Positions 34,186 through 47,841 are shown, numbered from the stretch's first letter. The stretch is DNA of 64,000 bases from Lobosporangium transversale (GCF_002105155.1 NW_019028979.1:310001-374000); one strand, 5' to 3'. A program made the numbers and translations. The notes: generated by a model from the letters alone, not told the origin.

Positions 34186-37100
34186 CTGTAAAGAAAAAAT
34201 AAAAAAATAAAAAAATGGGTAGTGAGGTTAAATAATGTGGTACTGAAAAGTACAGAGTTTGAAAGTGGAGTCTTCCTCTCCCTTTTCCTTCCTTGTCGTT
34301 GACTTTTTGAGTCCATTGTTGTCCTAGAAACTTTATGGATGATCCTTTTGCATAAAGATTGCTCCATCGCTTCATAGCACCTCTGTAGCATCTTAGAATG
34401 GCGTTCCATGTCTGCCTTGTTGCTCAAGCTGATTAAATACTGTATAATGTCACTACTCAAACACTATATTTCAGTAGATCAATCAAGGCTCCTTCCTGAC
34501 TTTGTAGGCTGAGTCATATAAAGTTTTTGTACGAGTGATATTGCTGCTTTTCACCAGCCTAAGCACAAGCCTGATATAAAATGTTCTCCTATTGTTTTAT
34601 TCATCTCAACTCTTTTCTTGTAGAATCAATGGAGCATGCATTGTGCTGCATCTTTCAATGCTCCGCCATGATAAATTGATGTCTCTGATCCCACACTAAA
34701 TAATATGATATAAGTTGATAGCCGCTTCTTTTCAGTAGTGATGATATTGAGAGTGGATCGATGCGTTTGACGGATCCATGGATGCGTTGGATGTGATGGA
34801 TGGGTGTCTAATCTTTTCCTCTGTATTTGGGACTGCAATTCTAATTCTATAGAATACTTTCCATGATGGAAGTGAAAGGAGGAACTTCTGCTTCCACATA
34901 CGTGCCCACATAAAACTCAGCAAGCAATAATAAAATCGATTCTACCCCTTAATATACACCGGTATTTTTTTTGGCCAGATTTCCTTCTCCATATTATTAC
35001 AGCTGAAGCTTTTTTGCATGCGTTTAAATTTTCTGGCCATGTGCGATCACGTTCACAAGCGCGACGACAGTGTCGCTTGTTCTAGCTCACCCGCTATCGC
35101 TGTCATTGTTAATATGTTGTTGCTGCTGTTGTTGTCAGCTTCATCCTAATTGTGGCAATAACTGCCAACAGGCCAAATGAAAAAGAACAGAGAAATAAGA
35201 AAACAAGAAACGTCTCTCCTCCTGTAAGGCGTTCATGTTCAACATGGACTCATGCCAACCAATGCCACATGATAAGTCAAAAAGTGGCAAACTCGACAAA
35301 TATCTTGGCAATTGGTGGCGATGATTGTTGCTTTATAAGGAAACCGTCGCGGAAAGAACCGCTATTCTCATTGCAAATTCTTTGTTTATTGTGTCATTAT
35401 TGATGGTGCTTCCCCTTTTCTTTTTTTCTTTGAATACCATGCTTTTTGTATTGCGGGGGGCTTGGTCGTTAGTTCGTCATCCACAATGGCACATCATGCA
35501 CATCCAAAAATCTTTTTTGTGCACTGTTGCACATCACACGCAACAGATTATTTACACAGTACACGCAACATACACACACATACACAAAAGACATGTTGGG
35601 TGAAAAATCAGTGCTCGCTTTTTTGCATAAAGTTCTACGGCGTGGGTGTGTGAGCTCGTGTTTATCGAGATATCACTGAGATTAGTGAGATAGACAACAG
35701 CAAGGTCGATTCCCGCCATTTCTGAATTCTAAACAATTAACGAGGGAGGAAACATGGTCAGTTGACGACCACAAGGATAGAAAAAATTGACGACGACATT
35801 TGAGTGTAAACAAGCTGTTCTAATATTCATGAAAAAAGGGGCCAAGGAGTAAGCGAGCAAAAGTCTCCTTTGTAGTTGACGAGAATGATGGGCATTCTCT
35901 CTCGCACCGCCCAAGGCCATATTCATGCAAGGAGCCACGGGACGTCCCCCTATGTAAACGGGGCATATCGTATAAAAATGCCAAGTACATATCATATCTC
36001 TCGCTTATTTTTTCCGCAGTCTTTCTAACAAGGAAAAATAAAAGAAATATCACGCTTAAAAAGCGCAACTGAAGACGGATGGTGGATTAAGACGTTTCTT
36101 TGCCTATCACGTTTTCTGTATCGGTATTTGTTTATTGACCCACAGTCGTCGATGTGAGAAATAACCAAATATTGTAGAAACACATGTATGTATCAGGCCA
36201 TGCTTCTTGTGAGAAATTCTACATCAAATGCTGAGCTTTTCAGGATGCACCAAAGTCATTAGAAGCCCGTGTTTGGCTACAATTTATTATTCTTCGATGA
36301 CCATTAAGAGTGCAAATTCTGATGCAACACTCACCACAGGGCCATCTTATAAATCGGGAGCCTTAGTGCTGATACAATGCATCTCTGTTCTGTGGTCTGT
36401 TACGCTATTTGTTAATGCTGATCTGTAGATGTGAAATGTCCCCTCGCTTTTTATGCTACAAACAGAACTTGGTATAAATATACGTGTTGGATCTTGTCGC
36501 TATTTGTAGCCCCTATTCTTTCCCTTAAACCGATGCGAGATATCTTCCTCTACAGAGTATCTTTTCGCATTGACTGCATTACTCTTGGATTCCTCCATAC
36601 TTTATAGCTGCAATTAATCCCTTTATTCATAGTGTTGTTATCGCTCATTTCGATTTGCACAAATTTTTCATTGATGATCGATCAGGACGGAGAACCTAGT
36701 TTGTAATCTTGTTAGTTCAAATGGCGCCCATGTTGTACTGCATACATCTATGCAATACTTCCCCGACGGTAAAGAACATTTTCTTGTTTGTTTATTGTTG
36801 TTGTTGTCGTTGTCGTTGTCGTTGTCGTTTTTTTTTTTTTTTTTTTTTTTTTTAATCACAACTCTGGACCACGCACAAATTAGAGCATTAATGAGGTGAT
36901 TATTGGAAGCATGGACCATGAACTCGAAGCCATTGGTTAGGGTTTCGAGCGTGAATCAAGTAGCTTGCGACTTGAGGCTAAAAAGAGCCATGCGATTGTT
37001 CTAGATATATATGTATATATTATATATCCATTCATTCCTTGATATTGTATTCAGTTGACAGAACATACATGTGTATATATACTTGCGCACAAGCGCGGTC

Positions 37101-39653
37101 CATTGGATGAGAAAGATAGTGCACAATTGGGCTGGTAACATTGATTGCAATGAAGATGCAAGTGTAATATACACGTTTTTTACTTTTTGGTTCGTGTGGA
37201 TATAGGCGCCGCATGATGCTCAGGCACAGCAAATCCGCTTATTTTGTCCAACTTGAACTAATGTCAGCATGCGAGAGACAGAGGGAAAGAACTCGCATGT
37301 CGTAAGACAAACAAGGGATCAACAAAAAAAAAAAAAAAAAAAAAAAAAGGCGCAATGGTGCCCTTTTTACTCGAATATTACAAATATATATACTATAGAC
37401 ATGATGGATATTACATGTGCTGTATAGCATAAATGCTTAAGCATCATAGCAAGGCGACTGAGTTGCAAAAAAAAAAAAAAGAGAGAGAGAGGTGATGAAT
37501 GGTTGATGATATAATATATATGTATAATTATAGTCCGCGCGGTTTTTGTTTTCTTTGGCCCTTGACCCTTTTTGTCCATTAGGGTGATGGGCAAAGGAGT
37601 GACAATCATATGCCAATGCTCATCGGACTGTCCAGGTGCTCTATTTTATGTATTTTATTTGGGTACTATTCAGTCCAATTCAATCCTCAGCCATTGGAAG
37701 GAACAAGCATTTGATATAACCCAACAAGACGTTGTGTCTCTTTTTTAAAATCAGTTCTCTTTCGCATATTATTTTATTTTCAATATTGATTTTCGCTGTT
37801 TTATTCACACTCCGCCTAGTCTTCTTCTATCTCTTAATAAAACCAAAAGACATTCTTCTTCTTTCTCTGCAATTCTTTTTTCTTTCATTTCATTTCATTT
37901 CATTTCATTTCATCCCATCTCATTCTTTTCTTTCCCTTCAACAACTACAATTCTTCTCTCCTAGTTCAAAAAGATATCAATTGACTTAATCAGATCAACG
38001 TATCATTCCTCTTCTCCTCAGGCTCACTCGCTCCCTTTGTAAAGAAGCTGTGCACACTTTCCATTTTATTTATTCAACTTTACATCCTTACTGTTCTCTT
38101 ATTCATTCTTATTTCTTTTTTTTCACTCATCCTCCACCTTGTCTAATCCTTGAATTATCCTTACTACTTACTGCTTTCTCAAGGTGAGTTCAACGGTTGT
38201 TTTCCACTTCGACATTCTCCCCCCTGTTCAATTCTGAAAGGCTTGCACTTTTTTATATATAAGTGAGGACCAACAAATATGCCCGTACGATCTTTTTTTT
38301 TTTTTTTTACGACATGTTCTCACTCAAGCACGACAATATGGAGAGATATCAGATGCTTACTTTAAGCACCCTGATCTTACAGCCATACATATGCTTGCAG
38401 CTTACCGTGCATTCCAACAGGTCACAACCTGCATCTTTTTTTTTTTTCTTTTGTTTGTTTTCCCTTTCTTGGCTTTGTCCCACTTCGTCCCTGCCTTTCC
38501 TTTCGTTCCGCGCGATAAGACGTAGCAACGTGTTGCTTCTCGTGCATACCACGGGTGATTGACACACCGCTCTCCCTCAGCCAATAATTTTCTTCCTTTC
38601 CGTCCCTCTTTCATCATCGACTATTGTTTACTTGCATCCATCTTTGTTTCCTTCTACCCTTTTTATACAGCCCGGTAGTATATTTAGTGTATATACATTT
38701 CTACCACATCTCCCTGTCTGGTTATTTTCGTTTGATAATTCCGCAAAAGGAGGGTAAACAGACATTGACACATGTCAGTGACAAAATTGGCTATTTGGTG
38801 TTGTTGCCCTGAGCACGCCACAATACTGGTACAAAAATTTGCTCTGAGCTAAGCGAAGCTAAGCTAAGCTTGGCTTATCATCGGTAGACAAAACCAGCTG
38901 ATTGTCGGCTTTGTTCATGTGCAAGATAGACACATGAAGGGGGAAGGGGGAATAAGTGCAGAACAGGGTTAATTGCTAACCGCGGTAATTTTCTTTTCTT
39001 TTGTTTCTTGCCTCCGTCTTGGTGCCTGAATTCCTGACGCATCTGATTGGCCACTATAAAAACGTGTATGACACGGGCCATTTTGTTTCATATTTTTCTT
39101 TTCTTTCTTTCACTTTTACGTATCCACTTTTCTCTGATTTATTATTTTCTAGTTAAATGTCTTGAAGGCATTCATACATTTATCCATTTGTAAGCTTGCA
39201 TTTGCATTCTCGCATTCCTTTCGCTTTGTTTCCTATCTTTCCTCAAATACCCTTTAAGAAGCAATAGCGATACGATTTACAGGTATCATTACCTCATCCT
39301 CCCCCCCTTTTTTTTTGGCACTTGTTCATGCTACTATTGTTTTTTCGGATATATCTGTCAGTAACGGCTTCGCTTGTTGCTTGTAACCCGCTTTCAACTA
39401 GTGCACACTGTCTTCGTCTGCCTCCTGAGCAATCTATACTATCATTCCCTTCTTGTCTTCCTAATCATGGGTTGTGATCAATATCATTTTCTTCATGGTC
39501 TTAACCTCATTCTCTTTGCTTTCTTTTTTCTTCTCTTTTCTCAACAAAAAGAATAATAGAACAAATAGCTATTAGAGATCATATCGATCCAATACCCTTT
39601 CCTCACTTCCTCCACTCCTTTGCATATAGAACTTTATACAGACTTCAAATATC
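34186..39653. other. 5.4-kb spacer between eS26 and the KAR9/GAR gene
   Basis: No coding region is supported, although the eS26 first exon must be in the left part. From about 37720 to 39650 the + strand is pyrimidine-rich with T runs. It probably contains the promoter and a long, perhaps spliced, leader of the KAR9/GAR gene (a CAAGGTGAGT donor-like site is at about 38181). T/A tracts sit at about 36830-36853 and 37322-37347. Frames in this region lack domains. Confidence 0.5.
39046..39062 (+). promoter_or_regulatory. CCAAT (reverse) plus TATA-like core promoter
   Basis: ATTGG followed 4 bases later by TATAAAAA, about 600 bases upstream of the KAR9/GAR start. The spacing is close, and function is inferred from motif content only. 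Confidence 0.35.
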
Positions 39654-42600
39654 ATGTCACTACCACAAGAAACCACAACCATGCAGTCCACACCTTCACC
39701 CATCCCCGTCACCATCAGCATACCATCATCAACAATAACTGTGGAATCAGCACCAGCAACGCCACTTTATCAATCATACCACTCACAAATCGAAAATTTG
39801 AAACGGCTTCCTATCCCATATAGTGATATCTACCACGCTCTTTCTTCATATGATACATTCCCTCTCCGGACAATCCACGAACGCTTCCGCAGCGCATCAA
39901 CAAGTTTGACATCATGGCTAGAGAGCGCAGAGATGGCAGTCTTTGCGCTCGAGATGGATGTTGGTCAGGAGGGCGCAGCAGATAAGCGTGACATCGGTGA
40001 GATGGATGTAATCATGAACCGCTTCCAGCCCAACGTCGACATGTTGGTCGAACTCAAAGAAAAAATTGAACAGAGGCTAAAATCATCATCATTCGCAGAG
40101 CAAGAAGAGGTAGCATCTCTTCAGATTGACCAGGATCTCAATCAAACCATTCAAGGCATCAAGTCAAGCTGGGCTGCTCTTAAACAGATGCTTGAGAAGG
40201 TTAAAGGAGATCTTGCAGGCGCAAGGCTACGCGCTGAGCTCATGACACATATGGATAGTGTTCTCGCTGATATTGATGATATCTGTACCAGCATCGACGC
40301 TTACAACAACGAGCGCAGCGCCATGACTTCTGATGATGAGGGTTTGTTGCCAAGCCGCGCGAGCCACAGTGATGTAGACCAACAGGCCAAGCAACGAAGT
40401 CTCGAGACACTCGCCCAAGTTGACTCGCGTATTGAACTTTTGATTTCCAGGATCGACTTTTTGGATAATCGTGTCGGCTCCTTACCCAAGCCCGAGACTG
40501 GACTTGGCAACGAGTCCGAGGATACCCTTCAGAGCAAATACCAGCAGGTACTTTGCCGCTGGGATGATCTCAAGTTCCGCCGCGAACGTGTCAGCGATGA
40601 ACTCAAAGACGACAAGTGGCTGGAAGTCTTTGATCAAGTTGCCGAACAGGTCGAGTCGATGATGGACTCGATTGAAAGGGCTGTGTTACACTGCCAAGGC
40701 CTCCTTGATCACATCAAAACGATGGTCCGTAACAATACTGTTCCTGATGCCCCCATCGACCGTGAACACCTCTACAACATTTTCAAGTCCTTCGAAGCCA
40801 AGCACAAGTACTATACCCCTGCTGTTAACCAGATGCTCGAGATGCTGGAGAATGGCATTGAGAGCCGCACGACTCGAAATATGGATGTCATTTCCAGACA
40901 TCAGGCCATGAATGTCAAATGGGACCGCCTTGAGGATGGACTTGAGCGCGTCGACAGAGAACTTGATGATGTTGAAAGACTACTGGATATCCTTGACAAC
41001 TCAAGGCTCCCTTACTTACCCAAGTTGCCTCTCAAGAAGCCCGAGCCCGCTACAAATGTGAAACGTCAGTCTGCTACACCTACCAAACCTGGTTGGAAGT
41101 CGTCTACGTCTAAGGCACAGACTACAACTGCCAGAGGACAGCCTGCTCAAAAGCAGGCAGCACAACGACAAACACCAGCACAGCGTGGCCGACAGCCTAC
41201 GCCAACATCTACTCAACGCTTCCCAGCAGCCACTCGTGGTCGCTCCAGGTCGCAATCCCCTACGGACGGTTACTATGATTATCGCCCATGGTCGCCTGCC
41301 AACTCGACCAGCGGCTTGTCACAGTCAGGTCTCCTCACAGCCAGTGCCTTGAACAACTATAGATCTCTTAGCCCCAGCCCCACGCGTGGTAACTACCGTT
41401 CTCGCCCATGGTAAGCATCAAACCTGTGCAACGTAATTGTAGTCCATTGTTGAGATTGTATAAAGTTCATTTGGTTAACCTTTTTCTTTTTTTTTCTTTT
41501 CTTTTACTGTATGAACAGGTGTCCATCGGTCTCGTTGTCTTCCCCTGGCATTCCAGGTATTCCTCAGGTCCTCTCTGCAGCTGCAACTTTCATTCCTCGC
41601 CCTGTTAGTGTGAGTCAAAACCGTATTGACTCTCCCGCGCCCACTGGTCGCGCTTCTGCCATGTCAAATGGATCTAGAAGCAACACGAATACCCCATCGA
41701 TGCTCAGGACTCCTGCCCAGATCAAACCTGTTTTCTCGCCCTCTGGAAGCAATAGCAAGCTTTCGAGTGGTGTGCGCTCGACTGTCACATCACCTACACC
41801 CACTGGTAATGGTCGTAAGACAGGATTACCAATGCCCGCATCGAGACAAACCAACCAGCGCACGACTTCACCCCAAGTGCAACGAGGGCAATATAGCCGT
41901 GAGGCCTCTTCCCCCACTCCAGCTAGCTATGGCGCCGGCTCCCGACTTTCAACCTCGTCCATGTCGTCCATGTCGTCCATGTCGTCCATGTCTTCCGCTT
42001 CTGGACGTCAGAGGCAGCTCAGCGCCAACGGTACTCAAGGTTATAATGGCCGCTCATCGCCTGTATCAACCCGTCAAAACTATGGTTACTATGATGATCG
42101 TACCTATGGCTCCCGCCCTGGCTCTCGTCCTGGCTCTGCTGCTGGGTCAATATCGAGTCTAGGGAGAGATCATTACGGATATGATGAGCCTCTTAGCCCC
42201 ACAGTCCCCTCCCGGCAATTTCGCTACGGCCGTGAGCAGGCTCTACCAGAATTGATGGATAGAATGAGCATCCACTTGGATGATGTTGAGCCCTATAGCC
42301 CTATCCGGGGGGACGAACTTGATGAAGAATTTGCCAAGGTGGTAAACGCTAGCCCCATCCAGATGCAGGTCCGACGTTTGGGTGAGGGTAAATACTACTT
42401 TGGCGGACACCTCGATGCGCAGGGTACATCGTTGGTCGGAGGCAAGATGGCCCTCTGCCGACTGATGGAGTACGGTCGCATTGTCCCGGGCGACGGGGAC
42501 GATTCTGGTGTGTCAAGCGCCGGAAGCCACAGTGGAACCGATGACGGTCTCCAACCGACTACCGGTGCATCTTCACGCCGCAATGGCTCACGTCCTCAGG

Positions 42601-42752
42601 GCAGTCTTGCAGCATTACAAGCTGAAGAAGCAGCGCAGAAGAAGAGACCCCGCAAGGTGTTGGTTCGTGTTGGAGGTGGTTGGCAAGATTTGGATATCTT
42701 TTTGTTGGACCACAGCAACTTGGCTACCGACAGTGCCGTCCGCGCATACTAA
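39654..42752 (+). CDS. KAR9-like / GAR-domain microtubule-binding protein
   Basis: Exons 39654-41410 and 41519-42752 give 996 residues. Residues 40-470 are long amphipathic helices with the layout of the Kar9 / karyogamy domain (for example FRSASTSLTSWLESAEMAVF near 77-96). Residues 480-800 are Ser/Pro/Arg-rich and basic, with SPSPTRG-type motifs and a short MSS repeat at about 41960-41996. The C-terminus (about 855-990) has the GAR domain: MQVRRLGEGKYYFGG, then VLVRVGGGWQDLDIFLLDHS. The GAR domain binds microtubules in Gas2-related and spectraplakin proteins, and Kar9 links microtubule plus ends to myosin transport. A role in nuclear or spindle positioning is a fair inference. The intron lies just after a SPSPTRG repeat region. 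Confidence 0.85.
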
Positions 42753-43097
42753 GACTCGCTGATTGTCAATCATCTTGTGTAAATTACAAATGTAAAAAAA
42801 AAAAAAAAAAAAAAAAATTGCACGCATTCACATCCATATTCATTCCCCCTCACAGCATTGCACATTCTACCCCTTTACTTCTCGATCTTGTATCCTTTCT
42901 CCATCATTTCATGATACCCTTCCCCTCGAAAAATCCAATCTTGTAAATAAAAAAAAATAATAATAATAAAAATAAAAAAACTGAAATCACACACAAAATT
43001 TATGGTTCATAAGTTACTGCAAATGTTACACGTAGTATCTCGAGAGAATGGTGGCAAAAAAAAAAAAAAAAAAAAGGATTTGGTTTCTTTTAAATGT
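42753..43097. other. Spacer between convergent KAR9/GAR and aminotransferase genes
   Basis: Tail-to-tail 3' region with A tracts at about 42794-42817 and 43056-43075 and AATAAA-like sites. No gene is seen. Confidence 0.6.
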
Positions 43098-44524
43098 TTA
43101 TTTGGTTCTCTTTGGAATTAACTGTTTCAGTTCCAATCCTTGAACATACAACTGTACAACTTGTAGAGGCGACACAAACCAAACCAACTCTTTAGCCAGA
43201 TCATTGATCTCAATCGCGTCCACTTCTGCCTGTAACTTTTCCCATGACAATTCCTCTAGTGCGTCCAATTGAATCTGACGATCCTTGCTTGGAGTAACCC
43301 CTTCTTTCTTGATTCCATTAGAAAGTGTGCTTGATTTGTTAAAGGGCAAACATCCTAAGAATCTCCTAAAGTTAGCACGATAACTGGAGGCCTTGGACAT
43401 GGACAGAGATTCAAGGGTTGAAGGCGCTGAAGATGATGGAGCGCCCGCGGATATAGATGTGGATTTAGATGTGGATGTGAACATGGATTCGTTACTAGAG
43501 ATAGGAGATGAAGGGGTCATATCATGCTGCTGCTGCTGCTGTCGGTGTTGCATTGCTACATCATTATATGGGCAGCTTCCATCCACCCCTGCACTATCGC
43601 ATTCACAACTAGTACGAATATTCACCGATATGCCACCATTGTCGTCTCGAATTTCGTTTGGTAACTGAGAAAGAGAGGGCTTCAGGTCTGATCCGAGGTC
43701 ATGTTGCTGAGGAGTGAGGTCGTGGTGGAGGACATCTGTTAGAGTGTTTTCCAAAGGTCCTTGGGTATGACATAAGGGGCCCGAAGTTTGATGGTTGTGA
43801 CCATGGCTATGATTAACGCTGCTTTGGGAATGTACATTGTTAAGATGAAGCTGAGAGCTGCTTGGCAATTGACCAGGCTGAACTAGCTCTTGAAACAACT
43901 TGCGAAGACCATGAATACAATCAACCGCTACTGAAATACATTCCTCTCTCGAACCACGAGCTCTCCATTTGCTAGTCGAGATCTCGGCCGAAACAGCCTT
44001 GTAAACCGCCTCGCGAATGAGCCACTCACCAGTCGCCGCATCGAGTCGATAGAGGGGAATTAGCAGGTATCCATACTCGGCAACCCATTCCAATGATTTG
44101 ATCACAAATTCAACATCTTTGTCCTTGGTGAAATATGAAAAACTGAATCGGACAAAACCAGGTTTGAGAGCTTTTGAGCATAAGTCCTTCTGATGGATGT
44201 TACTGTTGGTGGTATTGCCTCTTCTTCCCTCAGCTACTCTTCCTCCTTCTATCCCTTGCTCTTCGACAGAGCTGTTGCCCAGTAGCAAGTTCCAGAACTT
44301 GAGTTCTGTTTCTGCATCGAACATGAGCAACTGTGAAGCATATGGGCCTGCACACATACATCCGCCTCTCATCTCTACCCCAAAAAAGTCGTTCATGATC
44401 GTGCTCAATAATGCATAATGAATCTGTAAAGGTCGTTTCTGATCACGACTCCGGAATCTTGGAACTGCGATCGTCAGACTAAAGACTGCTATGCGATTCC
44501 TTTCCAACAACGCGGATGGCGGTA

Positions 44525-44559
<35 letters not shown>

Positions 44560-46447
44560 GATAATGAAGGTGCTTGAAGCCCAAGTACGTGAACGTTCTG
44601 GCGCATGAACCCTGGCGCCGTCAACCTTTTCAAGACCTCTCTAGCTAGCTGGTATTCCTTCTGTAAAATCCATTTTGGGCCCATGATCTCTTGCAACCTG
44701 AATACGAGCCCCGTCCGGATAGTGGCCGGGATGTTGGGCGTCCCAGCTTCTTCACGAGCCACTGCATGGTTCGTATACTTGTGTCTGTTCTGGATCACCA
44801 TATCCACGGTCCCGCCTCCTGGTGCGGTAGGGGTGATGTACTGATGTTGGTATCCGTCTTCTGTACTGTTGTCAAATATGCGCCCATTTTTATGTTTTTC
44901 GGCCCATTCGAAGATCTCAAGACGGGCGACCAAGACTCCCGATGCACCGGGCCCGCCTAGGAACTTGTGTGTAGAAATAAACACACCATCCTTGTAAGCT
45001 AGATTCCTCGAACTGCTCTCTGATCCGTCATTAGAGTGGGTTGTGCTGGAAAAAGAAGACGAGGATGTGAAGGATGTGAAGGATGAGGAAGACGAGGACG
45101 AGGGAGCTGAAGGTGGGGGATTCATGTCAATAGGAGCATAAGGCCCCACGCCTGCAAAATCAAAGAAGGCAAATGCGCCATATTGGTGAAGGAGCTCCGA
45201 GATAGCTACGGTATCATTCTATTTAGAAGGGAAAAAATACTGTCAGTCTTTGATAATATAGATAAAGAATAAATAAATAAATACAATAAAGGCCTTACCA
45301 GAATACCAGTCAAGTTACTTCCGGCCGAGAAAGAGCCTATCTTGAGTGGACGATGTTGATGTTGAATCAACTGCTGCTTCAAAACTTTCAGATCCAATTG
45401 ATGAGTCGTCCTATCCTCAGGAATGACTATAACGTCTGCACAGCTCTCACGCCATGGAAGAAGGTTTGAATGATGCTCTTGGATCGAGAGGAAGACCACT
45501 GGGCGATATTGTGGAGCCAAGCGAGTTGAAAACGAGAAATAGCTCTGTTCGCATAAACACGATCCAGGAAAGGAGGAAGGAGGTAAGGGAGAAGGTAATG
45601 ATGATAAAGTTGATACCATCGGGATAGTAATCGGATCGGTGTTGGCGGTGTTTCTGCATTGAGCATGAGCATGAGAAACAGAGGGCTGTGCAATTGAGAC
45701 AGCGTGTGTGATATTGTGAGGGCAAGTGCACGGGCGATCAGGCACAAATGTGGCTTTGGTATTTGTACAAGCATTGGCCACAGCAGATCGAGTTGTTTGT
45801 GATTCGTTCATCGCTCTACGGATCCAGTACGCCTCGTCTGTTAGGCGAAAGACATTACGGACCTTATTGATGGCAGACGTGGACCCATCCCTATTTTTGA
45901 AAAAGTGTTGTAGTTTAGCACAGAGCAACAAGGGGTGAGGCGCTGATGGAATCACAAGCGGAGAAGGGAATATGAGGTTTATCGAGCCTAAAAATGGCAC
46001 TGCAAATCTTTTGTGTTACAAGTGCCAGCAATGTATACAATAGGGACTAAAAAAAAATAGGACAACTTTAGCTGAGTTGTAACCTTACCCACTAAATATA
46101 ATTGCTGCTTGGTGCTCATGCCCTGGTGTCGTGATCGCATTTGTACATCGAGCAATTGTCTCTCTTGCGAGCTTGACACTCCGTGAAGTAGTTTTGGAAG
46201 TCGATGTGGTTGAGGTGTGAGTATTGGCATAGAACGGTAGCACATTCTCAACCATGATAGACTCAAACTTTCGAAGAGGCTTGGATGATGCAAAGAAATC
46301 GGTATAGATCGACTTCCTGTCTTTCCCAAAGAGTGGATCCGCAATCGTTGGAGAGGCGATGATGTCGCATTGGATCTCTTTGAGTAAGCGCTGAGGATCC
46401 TTTTGACGCATCTGTGCCCAGGCTGCTAGCTGTACTTGAGGATCCAT
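43098..46447 (-). CDS. Class V aminotransferase-fold PLP enzyme, extended
   Basis: Exons 46447-46089, 45890-45299 and 45218-43098 give 1023 residues. The fold motifs are those of class V PLP enzymes: FSGDGSTSAINKV near 117-129, IGSFSAGSNLTGIL near 304-317 and AFAFFDFAGVGPY near 329-341. VFISTHKFLGGPGASGVL near 398-415 carries the Schiff-base lysine, HKF. The C-terminal small domain (GGCMCAGPYA, then FVRFSFSYF) is also present. Ser/Thr-rich insertions lie near 190-230, 350-375 and 465-480, and a long disordered segment runs from about 740 to 940. The substrate is unknown; the closest named relatives I can recall are cysteine-desulfurase-like proteins, but an identity is not justified. Confidence 0.83.
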
Positions 46448-46588
46448 TTCAGTCTTGTTGTTAAATTTTTATCTTGAGGAACTAGCTGTGTAATTAGGGA
46501 TGTTTGCGCGATATGAAGTAGAAGGCGACAGCTACAACGGCAGTAGGAAAAAGTAGTTGAAAGGATAATAGAGAGTGAGAGGAAATGG

Positions 46589-46591
<3 letters not shown>

Positions 46592-46670
<79 letters not shown>
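46592..46670. repeat. (AG)n microsatellite in the aminotransferase leader
   Basis: A pure AG dinucleotide run of 79 bases, 145 bases upstream of the aminotransferase start (CT repeat on the coding strand). It extends the pyrimidine-rich leader pattern. Confidence 0.95.
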
Positions 46671-46674
<4 letters not shown>

Positions 46675-47348
46675 ACGATGTGTAACAAAGATAAAAGAAG
46701 AAAAAAAAAACGCGGATTGTTGTTCGTTTTCACAAAAAGAAAAAAAGAAAAAGAAAAAGAAAAAAAGAAAGCTTTTAAACTATCGAAAGGGGCTGAAGAA
46801 CTGAAGACGAAACAATGTGGAAGCGCATTTCTTTGGACCGGAGGATAGGAATAGCCAGTACTCGTAACTGATATGTTTACCCATGAGGAGATTTTTAGAC
46901 ATCTTTCCACCCAAAAAGTCGGTTTTTGTCATAATGGAGTACCACGTTGAGATGCATGATTATACATTCTGTAAGGCTCCGCACACGTAATCACGCGTCT
47001 TTTGAATTGCTCTGATACGTTAGATCGGAACCATAAAAGCGTGTGCTACTGCTCTCTCTTTTAAATCAAAGCATGGTCTTTTGGACTTCAGACTTCAAAC
47101 CTCTGCTAAGATAATAAAAAGAAACTATTTGGAGCAACATTAATCCATCTGAATAAAAGAAATAAAAATAAAAATAAAAAAAAAGGTTAATCGCTTTAAA
47201 TTATGCCTTAACACAAAATTCCACAAAAGTCAAGCAACAGGAGGTTATTACTCAATTTAGTAATTTTTGAAATACGGGATGATCGTCGGAGCACTTCGCC
47301 CTTTAGCGATTAAATATATATAAATACCATCAAACAACAATTGTACTA

Positions 47349-47598
47349 TCCTCGTCATTTGGTCACGAACATGTTTTAAAAGCATGGATTGTCGCCGTCA
47401 TTTGGTCATGAGCATATTTTAAAAGCATGTAGTTATTGAATTGCTTTGGATGGCTCCAAATTTTGGATAATCCTAAATAGTTGGTGGCCAATTCAACCGC
47501 CGATTCAATACTCAAATCCCATCCATTGCGACGCGCTTTTTCTAGGACCAATTCAATCAACATATTTTTACAATATCTTCGTGACCGAATGACGAGGA
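47349..47598. mobile_element. MITE, 'ATTTGGTCA' family, copy 3
   Basis: The left end TCCTCGTCATTTGGTCACGA is preceded by TA. The right end in reverse complement reads TCCTCGTCATTCGGTCACGA, one mismatch in 20. The left terminus is duplicated internally: CGTCATTTGGTCATGAGCAT at about 47395 is followed, like the first copy, by TTTTAAAAGCATG. The core TCATTTGGTCACGA is shared with the MITE at 18780. Non-coding. Confidence 0.75.
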
Positions 47599-47841
47599 CA
47601 ATATATAGTAGTAGCAGCGACCAAAACAACAATAACTGCAAAATAATAGTAATAGCAATAGCGAAAACAATTATATTCACAATGCTACATACTTCACATT
47701 ATGCTTGTTTGATGACGACAGAACGCATCCATATTGAAACGTTTATACAATAACAATAAAGTAGATTTTCGATTATGGTCTGTCAGGCAGCTGTAGGAAA
47801 GCATGCTTCTTTAACTTCATTTGATATTCCTCATAGTCACG

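Noticed and set aside
34971-35040. TGGCCAGA inverted repeat 60 bp apart
   Set aside because: Only 8 bp arms and no flanking duplication; likely chance.
47363-47680. 105-codon minus-strand frame with a hydrophobic start
   Set aside because: Mostly inside the MITE, including its inverted termini; no transposase motif.
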